The notes: generated by a model from the letters alone, not told the origin. Counted from the first letter of the stretch, positions 28,591 through 39,689 are shown. The stretch is DNA of 64,000 nt from Pararhizobium sp. A13 (GCF_040126305.1 NZ_CP149510.1:1809001-1873000); one strand, 5' to 3'. Numbers and translations: made by a program.

Positions 28591-29406
28591 ATGGTCAAGT
28601 GGTCGCGCTTCAACATCGCCTCGATCGTTTTCGGCTTCGCCTTCCTCTATTTACCGATCGTTCTCCTCATCATCTTCTCGTTCAACGAATCGAAACTGGT
28701 GACCGTCTGGGCGGGGTTCTCGACCAAGTGGTATGTCCAGCTCCTTCATAACCAGGCGCTGCTCGATGCAGCCTGGGTTACGGTGCGGGTCGGCCTGATT
28801 TCCGCAACCGTGGCAACGGTGCTCGGCACGCTCGCCGCCCTTGCCATGACGCGCTACACCCGATTTCACGGCCGCATGCTGTTTTCCGGCATGATCTATG
28901 CGCCGCTCGTCATGCCGGAGGTCATTACCGGCCTGTCGATGCTGCTGCTCTTCGTCGCCGTTGGCCTCGATCGTGGCTTCTGGACGCTGACGCTGGCGCA
29001 CATCACCTTCACCATGTGCTTCGTCGCCGTTGTCGTGCAATCCCGTTTGCTAAGCTTCGACCGGTCGATCGAGGAAGCCGCGATGGACCTCGGCGCCACC
29101 CCTGTCGCCACCTTCCTGCAGGTGACCTTGCCGGTCATCGCGCCGGCCGTCTTTTCCGGCTGGGTCCTCGCTTTCACGCTGTCGCTGGACGATTTGGTGA
29201 TCTCGAACTTCACCTCCGGCCCGGGAGCCACCACGCTGCCGATGAAGATCTACAGCCAAGTACGGCTGGGTGTGACACCGGAAATCAACGCAGTCTGCAC
29301 CATCCTGATCGGCATTGTCGCCATGGGCGTGCTCATCGCTTCCGTCGTCTCGCGGCGTCGGGAAATCCAGCGGGTCAAGGATGAGCAGGCGGCCTTCGCC
29401 TTGTGA
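28591..29406 (+). CDS. potI: Polyamine ABC transporter permease
   Basis: Inner-membrane permease of the PotC/PotI type, 271 residues, with six predicted membrane segments and the EAA loop EEAAMDLGATPVATFLQVTL near 160-180. It is the last gene of potFGHI and is preceded by GAGGGGAGGTAATC. It is convergent with the DUF6460 gene, with only 13 bases between stops and no terminator visible. Confidence 0.93.
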   Translation: MVKWSRFNIASIVFGFAFLYLPIVLLIIFSFNESKLVTVWAGFSTKWYVQLLHNQALLDAAWVTVRVGLISATVATVLGTLAALAMTRYTRFHGRMLFSGMIYAPLVMPEVITGLSMLLLFVAVGLDRGFWTLTLAHITFTMCFVAVVVQSRLLSFDRSIEEAAMDLGATPVATFLQVTLPVIAPAVFSGWVLAFTLSLDDLVISNFTSGPGATTLPMKIYSQVRLGVTPEINAVCTILIGIVAMGVLIASVVSRRREIQRVKDEQAAFAL

Positions 29407-29419
29407 TGTCCAAGAGCCC

Positions 29420-29686
29420 TCAGTCGCGCTCGCGCTCCCTTTCGCGCGGCGGCAGGAAGACATAGGTCAAGAGCCAGACGGGCAGCACGATCATCGAGCC
29501 GAGCAGGATGTTTGGCAGTGCCCAGTCGGTCAGGCGCAGAAGGTAGGTCCACAGAATCTCCGGCGTCAGCCCCGCCTGCTGCAGGATTTGCTCGGAAGAG
29601 ATGTTGAAGAGCGAGAGCGCGGCGCCCGTCAGAAGCGATGCCAAGACGATCTTGAACAGGGCGGCAAGAAAACGCAGCACGGACAC
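29420..29686 (-). CDS. DUF6460 small membrane protein
   Basis: Protein of 88 residues with two hydrophobic segments (about 3-25 and 52-80, the latter LPNILLGSMIVLPVWLLTYVFLPP) and a charged tail RERERERD. It resembles the DUF6460 family found in Rhizobiales, with a central LFNISSEQILQQAGLTPE segment. The function is unknown. It lies 64 bases downstream of the AsmA-like gene on the same strand. Confidence 0.75.
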   Translation of the reverse strand: MSVLRFLAALFKIVLASLLTGAALSLFNISSEQILQQAGLTPEILWTYLLRLTDWALPNILLGSMIVLPVWLLTYVFLPPRERERERD

Positions 29687-29750
29687 ATCTCCTGTGGGCT
29701 GATTCGGCAGCTTATTTTAGAATGCCCTGTGGCAATGTCGATGTGATGGA

Positions 29751-31610
29751 CTATTGAAGGGCAGGGATCGTCGTGAGCGGTGAGATGATTGCATTCGGCC
29801 AGGAGCCACCAACAAAGAAGCGAACCGGCGGTAATGTCGTATCGTCGGGTCGGATGGCGCCGGCAAGCGCCAGGCTACCACTGCGGTAGGGAATGAGCCC
29901 CGCAAGGGACAGGGTTCGTCCTTCGCCGCGAATATCCGCCTTCGTCAGCTCGGCAACGCCTCCGCGCAGCTTTGCAATGATGTCTGCGGTGGTAAACGCG
30001 AAAGAACCGTCGCCGGCCTGATTGATGTTGAAGAAACCGCCCTGGGCCGTCAGCCGTTCGAATTCCGGTCCGTTGAACTGTGTCAGTGAACCGTTGGCCG
30101 CGGAATAGCGGATCTCTCCCGAAACGCCACCCATTGTCATCGCCGGCAGCGGCTCGGTGGTCGCAAGATCGACGCTGAGCACGCCCCGCCCCAGCGGCAG
30201 CGGCCCTTGCAGGCCGAGCCCGACAGCAACAGGGGTGAGATCGGCATTCTTCAGCGAAAACTGTAGCTGGCCGCCATCGACACCGTCTTTCGCAAGGGCG
30301 ATGCGGCCGCTGAACGAGCCGCCGGAATAGATACCGTCGCCGATATCCAGGGAGGCCCGGCCGTTGTTTGCGATGACGCCAGCCGCGATATCGGTGAACA
30401 CAATCGCGCCGTAGCTTGCTTCCTGGGCCGAAAGCCGGAGATCGAGATTGATCCGCTTGAGTAACGACATGTCCGGCGCGCCGGTAGATTTGGATGCCGG
30501 GTGCGCCGGCCAGAAGGAAGCGAGAAGAGACGTCAGATCGAGCCGTTCGAACGCAAGCGTGCCATCGATGCGCGGGCTGCGCTGCTTACGCCACGCAACG
30601 TCGAGAACACCAGTGGCGCTCGTTCCGTTCAGCGAAAGAGAGAGATTGTCCATCTTCAACGTCTCGGCGGACATTGTCACACTGGTGTCGATGGAGATGG
30701 TTCCCGTCGATGGCGCCAGCGGCGTGACCGCGCCATGCCAGCTCATCAGTGTTGGAAGGGAATTCGCCGTAAGCTGCAGTTGCCCCGAGGCGAAGGGATG
30801 GATGGAGGCGTTGCCGGTGCCGTCGAAACTGAAGCTCAGCGGAGCGGAGGCGAATGATGTCTGGATTGCGCTGTTTTGCCCCGAAAGCAGCCTCATCGGC
30901 TCATCGCAGACGAAGGACCACTCGACCCTTTCGCCATTCATCAAAGCCGAAAGACTTGCGCTGATCCGCGCAGCCGGCGCTGGCCATTGGATCGAACCGG
31001 AAACATTGCTCACCCGATAGACGCTGGCAGTGATGCGGTCGCTCAGTTCAAGCGTGCCGTTTTCGATCTCGATGTCGCCAATCGGGGTGTTGCGCGCCGA
31101 TGATGGCGTCGTCGACGACGCATTGGCGACGGCGTCGGCCATCCAGCCGGCCCGTCGCCAATTGAGGCTTCCGTCTATCCTGCGCTCTATTTTGAAGACC
31201 GGGTTGAGCAGGCGGAAGTCGTAGAAGACCGGCGTGCCACGCAAGGCGGCAAGAAGATCGAACCCGGCAGCGATGGCGTCGGCTTTCGCCAGCAGTTCCG
31301 GGGAAGCGGTATCGCCGCCCTCGAAGGTCACCGTGTGCAGCGTCAAAGCCGGATGCGGCCAGAATCTGATATCCGGATCGCCGACGATGCTGGCGCGCGC
31401 GCCGGTCCACGAGGAAAGCGCCCGCTCCATATTGAGCTTGACGCTGGCCGTGGAGACGAACAGCGGCAGGGCGACCTTGAATAGCACGGTGAGAACAAGC
31501 GCGCTGATGGCCAGCCAGGCAAGCGTCCGCGATACAAGCAACCTGCGTAGTCCTGCTTTGATGCCGGCGATATCATGGAATTGCTTCATTGCCCTGCGGT
31601 GCACTTTCAT
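29751..31610 (-). CDS. AsmA-family envelope protein
   Basis: Protein of 619 residues with one N-terminal membrane anchor (about 30-52, LAWLAISALVLTVLFKVALPLFV) and a large periplasmic AsmA-like region (VGDPDIRFWPHPALTLHTV near 90-110; a C-terminal AsmA_2-type repeat region). AsmA-like proteins are bridge-type beta proteins linked to phospholipid transport or outer-membrane assembly. A second in-frame ATG at 31589 has a better-placed AGGG. It is divergent from the acetoacetyl-CoA synthetase gene. Confidence 0.8.
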   Translation of the reverse strand: MKVHRRAMKQFHDIAGIKAGLRRLLVSRTLAWLAISALVLTVLFKVALPLFVSTASVKLNMERALSSWTGARASIVGDPDIRFWPHPALTLHTVTFEGGDTASPELLAKADAIAAGFDLLAALRGTPVFYDFRLLNPVFKIERRIDGSLNWRRAGWMADAVANASSTTPSSARNTPIGDIEIENGTLELSDRITASVYRVSNVSGSIQWPAPAARISASLSALMNGERVEWSFVCDEPMRLLSGQNSAIQTSFASAPLSFSFDGTGNASIHPFASGQLQLTANSLPTLMSWHGAVTPLAPSTGTISIDTSVTMSAETLKMDNLSLSLNGTSATGVLDVAWRKQRSPRIDGTLAFERLDLTSLLASFWPAHPASKSTGAPDMSLLKRINLDLRLSAQEASYGAIVFTDIAAGVIANNGRASLDIGDGIYSGGSFSGRIALAKDGVDGGQLQFSLKNADLTPVAVGLGLQGPLPLGRGVLSVDLATTEPLPAMTMGGVSGEIRYSAANGSLTQFNGPEFERLTAQGGFFNINQAGDGSFAFTTADIIAKLRGGVAELTKADIRGEGRTLSLAGLIPYRSGSLALAGAIRPDDTTLPPVRFFVGGSWPNAIISPLTTIPALQ

Positions 31611-31764
31611 ACGGTCTGAAGGGCCGATGGATAGGCTTTCACCGGAGAGAAATCAAACGATTGAAACGGAGAAATGTCGCAACTGCCACAGTCATCATTT
31701 GCGCGGTCTGTTTATCTTGCGTCGCAGCATGATATAGAGGCTGGCTTGGGTAGCGGAGGAAAGC

Positions 31765-33717
<1,953 letters not shown>

Positions 33718-33819
33718 CCGGCCGCGTTAAGGATTTCCCGCCCGCCGAATTAACCAAAGCTTATGTCTTTGCCGCGAATGCTTAAAATTTGCGGATACGG
33801 CGGAAAGGTTTTGTTTACG

Positions 33820-33969
33820 AATGGCAGCGCATGGTGCACTCAACTTGAGGTTACCCGATGTCAGGGTTGCTTTCGGCAGAGATGCCGGCACGGACCTGAC
33901 GTCACTACTTCTCGAGCACCTGTTTAGCATTCAACTTATCGAGGCAGCTTCTTAGCTGCCTCTTTTTTT
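33820..33969 (+). ncRNA. Candidate small RNA ending in a strong terminator
   Basis: A perfect terminator hairpin, GAGGCAGCT (33941-33949) with AGCTGCCTC (33954-33962) and then seven Ts, stands about 220 bases after acsA2. The following gene is on the other strand, so it closes a separate transcript. A 44-codon frame (33821-33955) overlaps, but it is rich in codons rare here (AGG, TTA, AGA, CTA) and its stop lies in the hairpin loop. I therefore favour an untranslated RNA. The 5' end is a guess. Confidence 0.5.
33941..33969 (+). terminator. Intrinsic terminator of the candidate sRNA
   Basis: Perfect 9-base stem with a 4-base loop (TCTT) followed by TTTTTTT. Confidence 0.88.
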
Positions 33970-34215
33970 ATCCGCTATTCCGGTGTTTAAGTAGTTGTCG
34001 CTAATTTGCGCTGTTCGGTAGAAAACGACCACCGTCGGCCGTTTGTCGGACAGGAGGTGACGAACAAACCAATATGTCCAACGATCGCAAAGGGTGGCTT
34101 GAGAACTTCCCCGACCGATCGAGTTAACCGCCATACCACCACCACCCGGACGTGGCGTGAAGTTGCCGCCGAAATACCGTGAGCCTGAATGCCGGTGACA
34201 GTTGCCGTGCAATCG
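33970..34215. other. Unassigned stretch downstream of the sensor kinase gene
   Basis: No family is recognised. A minus-strand frame (33952-34212, 86 residues, with WTYWFVRHLLSDKRP) starts beside the kinase stop, and a plus-strand AGGAGGTGA (about 34051) precedes only very short frames. It may be a gene remnant. Confidence 0.3.
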
Positions 34216-37200
34216 CTAATTTGCCAGCACCCGCTGCGACGGGAAGGAAATCTCCACCAGCGTGCCTTCGTTCGGCGCCGAACTGATCGAGAACTGGGCC
34301 CGGTTGGCTTCCGCCATGGCCTTCGTCAGCGGCAGGCCGAGGCCGGTGCCGTCGCCGCGCTTGCGCACGCCGGTCGTTACCTGCCGGAAGGGCTTCATCG
34401 CCTGCTCGAGCTCGGTGCGGGTCATACCGACGCCGGTATCGCGGATGCGCAGGATGACGCTTCCATTGGCCTCATAGGCCGTCGAGACGACGATCTGGCC
34501 GCCCGACGGCGTGAAACGGATGGCATTCGACAGGATATTGAGGGCGATCTGCTTGATCGAGCGGTTGTCGGCGACCACGTTCGGGACAGAGCCCGAAAGC
34601 GACGTGCGGATGATCACCCGCTGGCTGTTGGCCTGTGGCTGGACCAGGGCGACCGCCTCCGAGACAGCGTCATTGATTTCGACTGCGGTGAATTCGAGAT
34701 CCATCTCGCCGGCTTCGATCTTGGAAATGTCGAGCAGGTCATTGACGATGTCGAGCACATGGCGGCCGGAGCGGCCAATGTCGCTGGCATATTCGACGTA
34801 GCGGGGATTGCCGATCGGGCCGAAATGCTCGCTCGCCATCATGTCGGAAAAGCCGATGATAGCATTCAACGGCGTGCGGATCTCATGGCTGACGCGGGCG
34901 AGAAAATCGCTCTTGTGGGCATTCGCGGTCTCGGCTGCGCGCTTGGCATTGCGCAGCTCCTCTTCCGTCCGCTTCCATTGGGTGATGTCGCGGATGACGG
35001 CGCAGAAGCCGTTGGAGGAGGAGAGGCGGCCCATGGTCATGAACAGCGGGATGAAACCGCCGGACGCCTCGCGGCCGATCACTTCGCGGCCGTCATTGAG
35101 TACGCTGGCGACGCCATGGCCGGACAGGCCCGACAGATAGTCGAGCACTGCCTTCTGGCTCTCATGGGCAAACAACATGGCAAAGGGCTTGCCGCGGACT
35201 TCGCCGTCATCATAGTTGAACAGCGCGCTCGCCGAGCGGTTCAACGAGCGGATTTCGCCGTCCGCGCCGACAACGACGACGCCGTCCGTCGCGGTTTCGA
35301 GGATCGAGTGCAGTTCTTCGGTCTCCATGCGCAGAGCCTGGATTTCCGGGTTCCTGTCAGCCTCTGGCGCCGTGTCTTCCGGCGAGGCTTCGGTTGCGAC
35401 TGGTGTTGCCGGCGCAGGCACCGCCGAGAGCGCCATCATCAGGGCGCTCTTGTCTTCCCAGCGGATCGATTGCAATCGCGCCGTCACAGCGACCAGATTG
35501 CCGTCATTGCGGATGACCATCAAGGCGCCGTCCGGCGCGTCGAGGAGACCGTCCTCGTCGCCGGCGAAGAGAGCATCGATCCCGCCTTCTTCCCGCAATT
35601 CGTCCAGGTCGCAATAGCCGGTAAGCTTGAGGAACTCGGAGTTGGCATGAAACAGATCGTCGCCGCTGTGAACCAGAAGGGCAATCGGCAAATTGTCGAG
35701 GAGCTCCGGCGTCAGGCTGCTGTTGCTGCTGGTGCGCGGCGGCACGATCGCGGTGAGCGTTTCGGGCAGGGCGGTTTCGTTGGCGGGGGTCGCAGCGCTG
35801 CCGATATCCGCAAAATCGTCCTTGTCGATGTTGTCAGCCTTCAGCAGTGCTGTCTCTTCGACGGGGTTGGCGCTCACCGGATCATCGGCGACGGCTTCAT
35901 CGCTCGCCGGGACATCGTCGTTCGTGCGCTTGCCGAAGGTTCCGCCTAACTGACGCGCGATCTCGCGGAAAGCGGCCTGCTCGCTGCGGCTCAAAGATTC
36001 GGCACCCGGCGGCCGGTGGTCGTTGAGTTCAATCACCTTGTCGGACGCGCGGCGCCCCGGCGTCTCGACGAGCTTCAATGCCGGAACTTCACCACGAAAA
36101 GGATCTTCCGGCGGAAGCTCTGCCGCAGGCTGCTCGTCTTCCAGTCCGGCAAACAGGTCTTCCTCGTCGGAATGTTCCGGTTCGGCTTCGGCAGCAAGAT
36201 CAGGGGGGGACTGGACAGTTTCGACGCCGTCGTCGGTGCCGTCGCCCGCGATCCCGTCATCGACGATGGTTTCGTCCGGGATCGAGCCGTTTGCGGCGCG
36301 TGCCTGATCGCCGTGACCATCGTCCACGTCCGCGGCATCAACGGCTGCGCCATCAATTTCTCTGGGCGCGTTCTCGTCGACGGAGCAAGCCGCCGGCTCG
36401 CCGAACGTCAGGCCCATGACCTGTTCGTCCTCGACCGCATCTGCCACGCGAACGATGCCGAAGCCGCGGAAGCCGTCGAACTCACGATTGCGCGAATAGG
36501 TCGGAAGGGCCGCGAGATCCACGGGAACCTGCAGGCTTGTGCCTTCGACCGGCCAGAAAATGGTCTTGCCCGACCAGGTATCGCGCCGCTTCAGCAATTC
36601 GCCGATCGTGTTGCCGGGATCGAGATGGTACCGCGCCGCCAGCTCGGTGAAGCGCTGGCCGCCGACATCGGCGGACTTCGGCCCGACTGCGGTCGCGAAC
36701 TCCTCGGAAATCTCGCTGAAACGACCGTCGGAATCGATTTTCCAAACGAAACGCACGGCCCGGCTGTTCGGATTGAAGACGAAGCCTTGCGCGGCGTCGG
36801 CCGTGCTCGCCTCGTCCCGACATGCCTCTTCCGATGCGCTTTCGACCGGCGCTATGACAGCCTCCTCGTCCAGAGGTGCTTCTTCCGGTACGTCCTGCTC
36901 CGTCTCGGCGGTCGGTTCGTCCGCGACTGTCAAGCTCGGTTGTTCGGCAAGGTCCTCGGCCTCGGCGGCAATGGCTTCGCCGATCTCGGTGAGGTCGTCT
37001 CCTTTCACCGTGTTAGCAGTTGACAGTTGAGGCTGCGGTTCGTCAGCATGAGTGCCTGCTGCTTCCGATACGGTGTCGCGAGATGCTGTGTCAGCGTCGT
37101 TGGAAGGCTGTTCGGTCTCTTCGGTAGAAACGAGCGTATCCGTAAGGGCGGCCTCATTTTCCGTTTCCCGCACCGAAAGATCATCGGCAGGCGTTTCCAG

Positions 37201-38106
37201 CAGCGCTCCGGTCGATAAGGCATCGGCACCCTCTGCCTCGGGCGCCTCCAGCGAATCGGTGAAGCTTTCGTTTTCCGCCAGGATTTCCTCGATCGCTTCG
37301 ATCTCGTCGATAACATCGTCCGGCAAGCGTGCTGCCGAAAGAAGCGGGGCGGCTGCCACGGACGGCGCGGTGTCTCCCGTGGCTACGTTGACGCCATTTT
37401 CCTCGATCTCGCGGAAATCCGCGCCCGCGTCGAGATTGCCGAGAATAGTCTCGACAGCAAAAAGCAGGTGCAGGGCAGGGTTTTCAGAAAGTTTGCCGAT
37501 CGCCGCCGGCAGATGGCCCTTGCCGGTCGGGACCGGGCGCTTGAGCAGCCAGTCGCTGTCGCGGGCAACGGCGGTGACCAGCGTACGGCAGGTCTGCGGC
37601 GTCATGGAGAGAGCATGGAAGCCGGGGGAGGCGGCGAGAAGCGTACCTTCACTATCGAGGACCGCCATATGCGTGTCGGGATCGTCGAAGCCGGAGATCA
37701 TCCGGGCGGCGCGTTCTTCCGCTGACAGCGGCTTGCCGGCGCGGGGGGCTGTAAAAAGGATTGCGGTTTCGCCGGGCCGCACGGTGATCATCTCCACCGC
37801 GGCGTTGACCGGAACGCGCTGGAAGCCCGAGGCGATGCGCATGAGAAACGACCGTTTGTCGCCGCTGCGTTCGAGCTGCCGGGCTGCCGTCTCCATCTGG
37901 CGATAGGCGGCGTCGTTGCGGTTGGCGCCGCTGTCGATGAAGTCATAGATCGACGGCAGGCCGAACAGGAAGGCGCCCTCGCCATTCGACCACAGCACCT
38001 GGCTCATGTCTGGCGAAAACAAAACGGCCGCGTCGCCCCTCGCAAAATGCTCCCGCACCCGCTCATGAACGGCGATGTCGATGAAGGGATACGATTTTGC
38101 GGGCAT
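34216..38106 (-). CDS. PAS-domain sensor histidine kinase, PleC/DivJ homologue (PdhS) type
   Basis: Protein of 1296 residues without clear membrane segments. The N-terminal third has PAS-like features (FARGDAAVLFSPDMSQVLWS). The middle (about 260-480 and 590-760) is very acidic and low in complexity. A PAS domain (ILETATDGVVVVGADGEIRSLN) lies near 925-1040, then HisKA with the phospho-His in RVSHEIRTPLNAIIGFSDMM (near 1068), then HATPase_c (NILSNAIRF, DTGVGM, GTGLGLPL). The H-box and the following EHFGPIGNPRYVEYA match the PleC/DivJ family, which acts on DivK to control the cell cycle in alphaproteobacteria. A DivK link is inferred; no response regulator is adjacent. Confidence 0.85.
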   Translation of the reverse strand: MPAKSYPFIDIAVHERVREHFARGDAAVLFSPDMSQVLWSNGEGAFLFGLPSIYDFIDSGANRNDAAYRQMETAARQLERSGDKRSFLMRIASGFQRVPVNAAVEMITVRPGETAILFTAPRAGKPLSAEERAARMISGFDDPDTHMAVLDSEGTLLAASPGFHALSMTPQTCRTLVTAVARDSDWLLKRPVPTGKGHLPAAIGKLSENPALHLLFAVETILGNLDAGADFREIEENGVNVATGDTAPSVAAAPLLSAARLPDDVIDEIEAIEEILAENESFTDSLEAPEAEGADALSTGALLETPADDLSVRETENEAALTDTLVSTEETEQPSNDADTASRDTVSEAAGTHADEPQPQLSTANTVKGDDLTEIGEAIAAEAEDLAEQPSLTVADEPTAETEQDVPEEAPLDEEAVIAPVESASEEACRDEASTADAAQGFVFNPNSRAVRFVWKIDSDGRFSEISEEFATAVGPKSADVGGQRFTELAARYHLDPGNTIGELLKRRDTWSGKTIFWPVEGTSLQVPVDLAALPTYSRNREFDGFRGFGIVRVADAVEDEQVMGLTFGEPAACSVDENAPREIDGAAVDAADVDDGHGDQARAANGSIPDETIVDDGIAGDGTDDGVETVQSPPDLAAEAEPEHSDEEDLFAGLEDEQPAAELPPEDPFRGEVPALKLVETPGRRASDKVIELNDHRPPGAESLSRSEQAAFREIARQLGGTFGKRTNDDVPASDEAVADDPVSANPVEETALLKADNIDKDDFADIGSAATPANETALPETLTAIVPPRTSSNSSLTPELLDNLPIALLVHSGDDLFHANSEFLKLTGYCDLDELREEGGIDALFAGDEDGLLDAPDGALMVIRNDGNLVAVTARLQSIRWEDKSALMMALSAVPAPATPVATEASPEDTAPEADRNPEIQALRMETEELHSILETATDGVVVVGADGEIRSLNRSASALFNYDDGEVRGKPFAMLFAHESQKAVLDYLSGLSGHGVASVLNDGREVIGREASGGFIPLFMTMGRLSSSNGFCAVIRDITQWKRTEEELRNAKRAAETANAHKSDFLARVSHEIRTPLNAIIGFSDMMASEHFGPIGNPRYVEYASDIGRSGRHVLDIVNDLLDISKIEAGEMDLEFTAVEINDAVSEAVALVQPQANSQRVIIRTSLSGSVPNVVADNRSIKQIALNILSNAIRFTPSGGQIVVSTAYEANGSVILRIRDTGVGMTRTELEQAMKPFRQVTTGVRKRGDGTGLGLPLTKAMAEANRAQFSISSAPNEGTLVEISFPSQRVLAN

Positions 38107-38244
38107 CGGCTGACCTGGTTTAAAACCGTCACACGGACGGGATTGTTAACAGTGTATTAATACCCGGCGGGGCGGCAGGGGTCTAGCTTGCACGCCGTCG
38201 GGCACATGTCTTTCGCCGCGGAAGGTTAATGTCGGTCGATTTTG

Positions 38245-38280
38245 ATTTGTGCGATGCACAAATATATTGCAATGCACAAC
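38245..38280. promoter_or_regulatory. PhaR/AniA-type operator upstream of phaP
   Basis: ATTTGTGCGATGCACAAAT (38245-38263) is a perfect inverted repeat with 3-base spacing, followed by a partial copy TTGCAATGCACAA (38267-38279). The Paracoccus PHB regulator PhaR binds TGC-N3/4-GCA sites before phaP, so PhaR repression is likely. Confidence 0.6.
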
Positions 38281-38350
38281 GAAATCGCCTATATAGACAT
38301 CATCTGAAACGGGTGCCTCATGAGAGGGCCCAAACCAAGGAGCGCTGATC

Positions 38351-38800
38351 ATGGCTACCAAGAAAACAGAAGATGCCTTTTCGCTGGCTGCATTCGACCC
38401 GACAAAGGTGACCGAGACCTTCCGCGATTTCGCGGAAAAGGGTGCCGCCCAGTCGAAGGAAGCCTATGCGAAGGTGAAGACCGCCGCCGAAGACGCGACG
38501 AAGACCGTTGAAGCAACGCTCGAAAGCGCCCAGTCCGGCACGGTCGAACTCGGCCTCAAGGCGATCGAAGCCCTGCGCACCAATGCCGAGAACTCGCTCT
38601 CGCATCTGGAAGCGCTGCTCGGCGTCAAGTCCGTTTCCGAATTCTTCGAATTGCAGACTGCCTTCATTCGCAAGCAGGCAGAGCTTGCCGTTGAGCAGGC
38701 GAAGTCGATGCAGGAAGCCACCCGCAAGGTTGCCGAAAACGTCACGAAGCCCGGCAAGGATGCCGCCGAAAAGGTCATCTCCGGCTTCAAGAAAAACTGA
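38351..38800 (+). CDS. phaP: Phasin (PHB granule protein)
   Basis: Phasin_2-family protein, 149 residues, amphipathic and helical throughout. AAFDPTKVTETFRDFAEKG at about 13-31 and the Ala/Lys/Glu-rich repeats (QSKEAYAKVKTAAEDATKT) coat polyhydroxybutyrate granules. The C-terminus VISGFKKN is typical. ATG 38351 follows AAGGAGCGCTGATC. It is monocistronic, with a PhaR-like operator before it and a strong terminator after it. Confidence 0.93.
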   Translation: MATKKTEDAFSLAAFDPTKVTETFRDFAEKGAAQSKEAYAKVKTAAEDATKTVEATLESAQSGTVELGLKAIEALRTNAENSLSHLEALLGVKSVSEFFELQTAFIRKQAELAVEQAKSMQEATRKVAENVTKPGKDAAEKVISGFKKN

Positions 38801-38841
38801 TTTTCGCCAGTGCCGGTTTGCCGGTTCGGCTCAATCAAGAG

Positions 38842-38869
38842 AACCGGGTGATCCGTCACCCGGTTTTTT
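38842..38869 (+). terminator. Intrinsic terminator of phaP
   Basis: AACCGGGTGA (38842-38851) pairs with TCACCCGGTT (38856-38865), followed by a T-run. Confidence 0.9.
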
Positions 38870-38967
38870 CACATCAAACGGCAAGTTATGTCTTGCAAAA
38901 AATACGGACTGCCCGTATTTGACCCGGAAAGCGGCACCGGACAAAGTTTCGTGTGTCACTCTTATGT

Positions 38968-39044
38968 GCGGTTGTAGCTCAGTTGGTTAGAGCGCAGGTT
39001 TGTGGCACCTGAGGTCGGAGGTTCGAGACCCCCCAACCGTACCA
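38968..39044 (+). tRNA. tRNA-His (anticodon GTG)
   Basis: A 77-base cloverleaf. Acceptor GCGGTTG pairs with CAACCGT, the D-arm is AGCTCAGTTGGTTAGAGC, and the anticodon stem CAGGT/ACCTG has loop TTGTGGC. The T-arm contains GGTTCGAGACC, and CCA is encoded at 39042-39044. The discriminator base is A and the base before the acceptor is T, so there is no encoded G-1; this departs from the usual tRNA-His identity as in other alphaproteobacteria. Confidence 0.96.
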
Positions 39045-39540
39045 TTTTCTTTTAGCGATATCAGTCACTTACGTGATGTTGCTGTAGCTAATGAGTCCTA
39101 ATTTCAAGTCCGTTGTATGATCCATACCGTCGCCCTACCGAGTGCTACGGGTCAGACAGGGCAAGGCTTTGTCCACAGAATGTCATTTCATGCCGTCGAA
39201 TCGCTTTGCAGGCGGGATGATACCGCCTGATCCCAGTCCGGCCTGCATGTCGACCTCCACAAGCCGTGATCCCGCTGGACGCGCTGCCGGCGAGCTGGCT
39301 CTCCTCTCGCTCGGTATCGCATCAACCCTTGAGAACTGTATGGCTGCCGGCGCACAGGCGGTAGCCGAGGGCCGCGAACCCCGCGCAGCTCACAAATATG
39401 CTTGTGAACTTGAAGCAGCCCGCGAACTTGGCCGCGTAGCAATTCGTGCCGTTCGCCATGTCTGTTGGACTTGCGCACCCCCATCTGAAGGAAAGCCGAC
39501 AATTTCGATGAAGGAACGCCCTCGGTCCGGGCCAATTGGT
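39045..39540. other. Gene-poor stretch after tRNA-His
   Basis: No frame here reads like a known protein; open frames on both strands have atypical composition. It lies directly 3' of a tRNA, a common integration position, but I see no integrase and no second copy of the tRNA 3' end. It may be degenerate DNA. Confidence 0.4.
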
Positions 39541-39541
39541 C

Positions 39542-39570
39542 AAAAAAGGCCCGGCACCAAGGTGCCGGGC
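39542..39570 (-). terminator. Terminator downstream of the nitrate transporter gene
   Basis: GCCCGGCACC (39549-39558) and GGTGCCGGGC (39561-39570) form a stem followed on the minus strand by TTTTTTG. It lies 120 bases after the narK-like stop. Confidence 0.75.
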
Positions 39571-39689
39571 AGTGAGCAGGGTTTTGGCAATCCCTGCGGG
39601 GAAACGAATTGCTTGCTCGATCAACACGCGGCCATGGGGTCTGCCGGGACCGTGAAGGTGATCCGGCTACGGCGCCCCTTGGGGAGCAA

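Noticed and set aside
33821..33955. 44-codon plus-strand frame after acsA2
   Set aside because: Rare codons, ribosome-site spacing too long, and a stop inside the terminator loop; kept only as part of the sRNA candidate.
34189..35949. 586-residue plus-strand frame over the sensor kinase
   Set aside because: Antisense shadow of conserved HisKA/HATPase coding sequence.
38968..39044. tRNA-His as the attachment site of a prophage or integrative element
   Set aside because: No integrase, no phage genes and no second copy of the tRNA 3' end seen in the window; kept only as a possible boundary.
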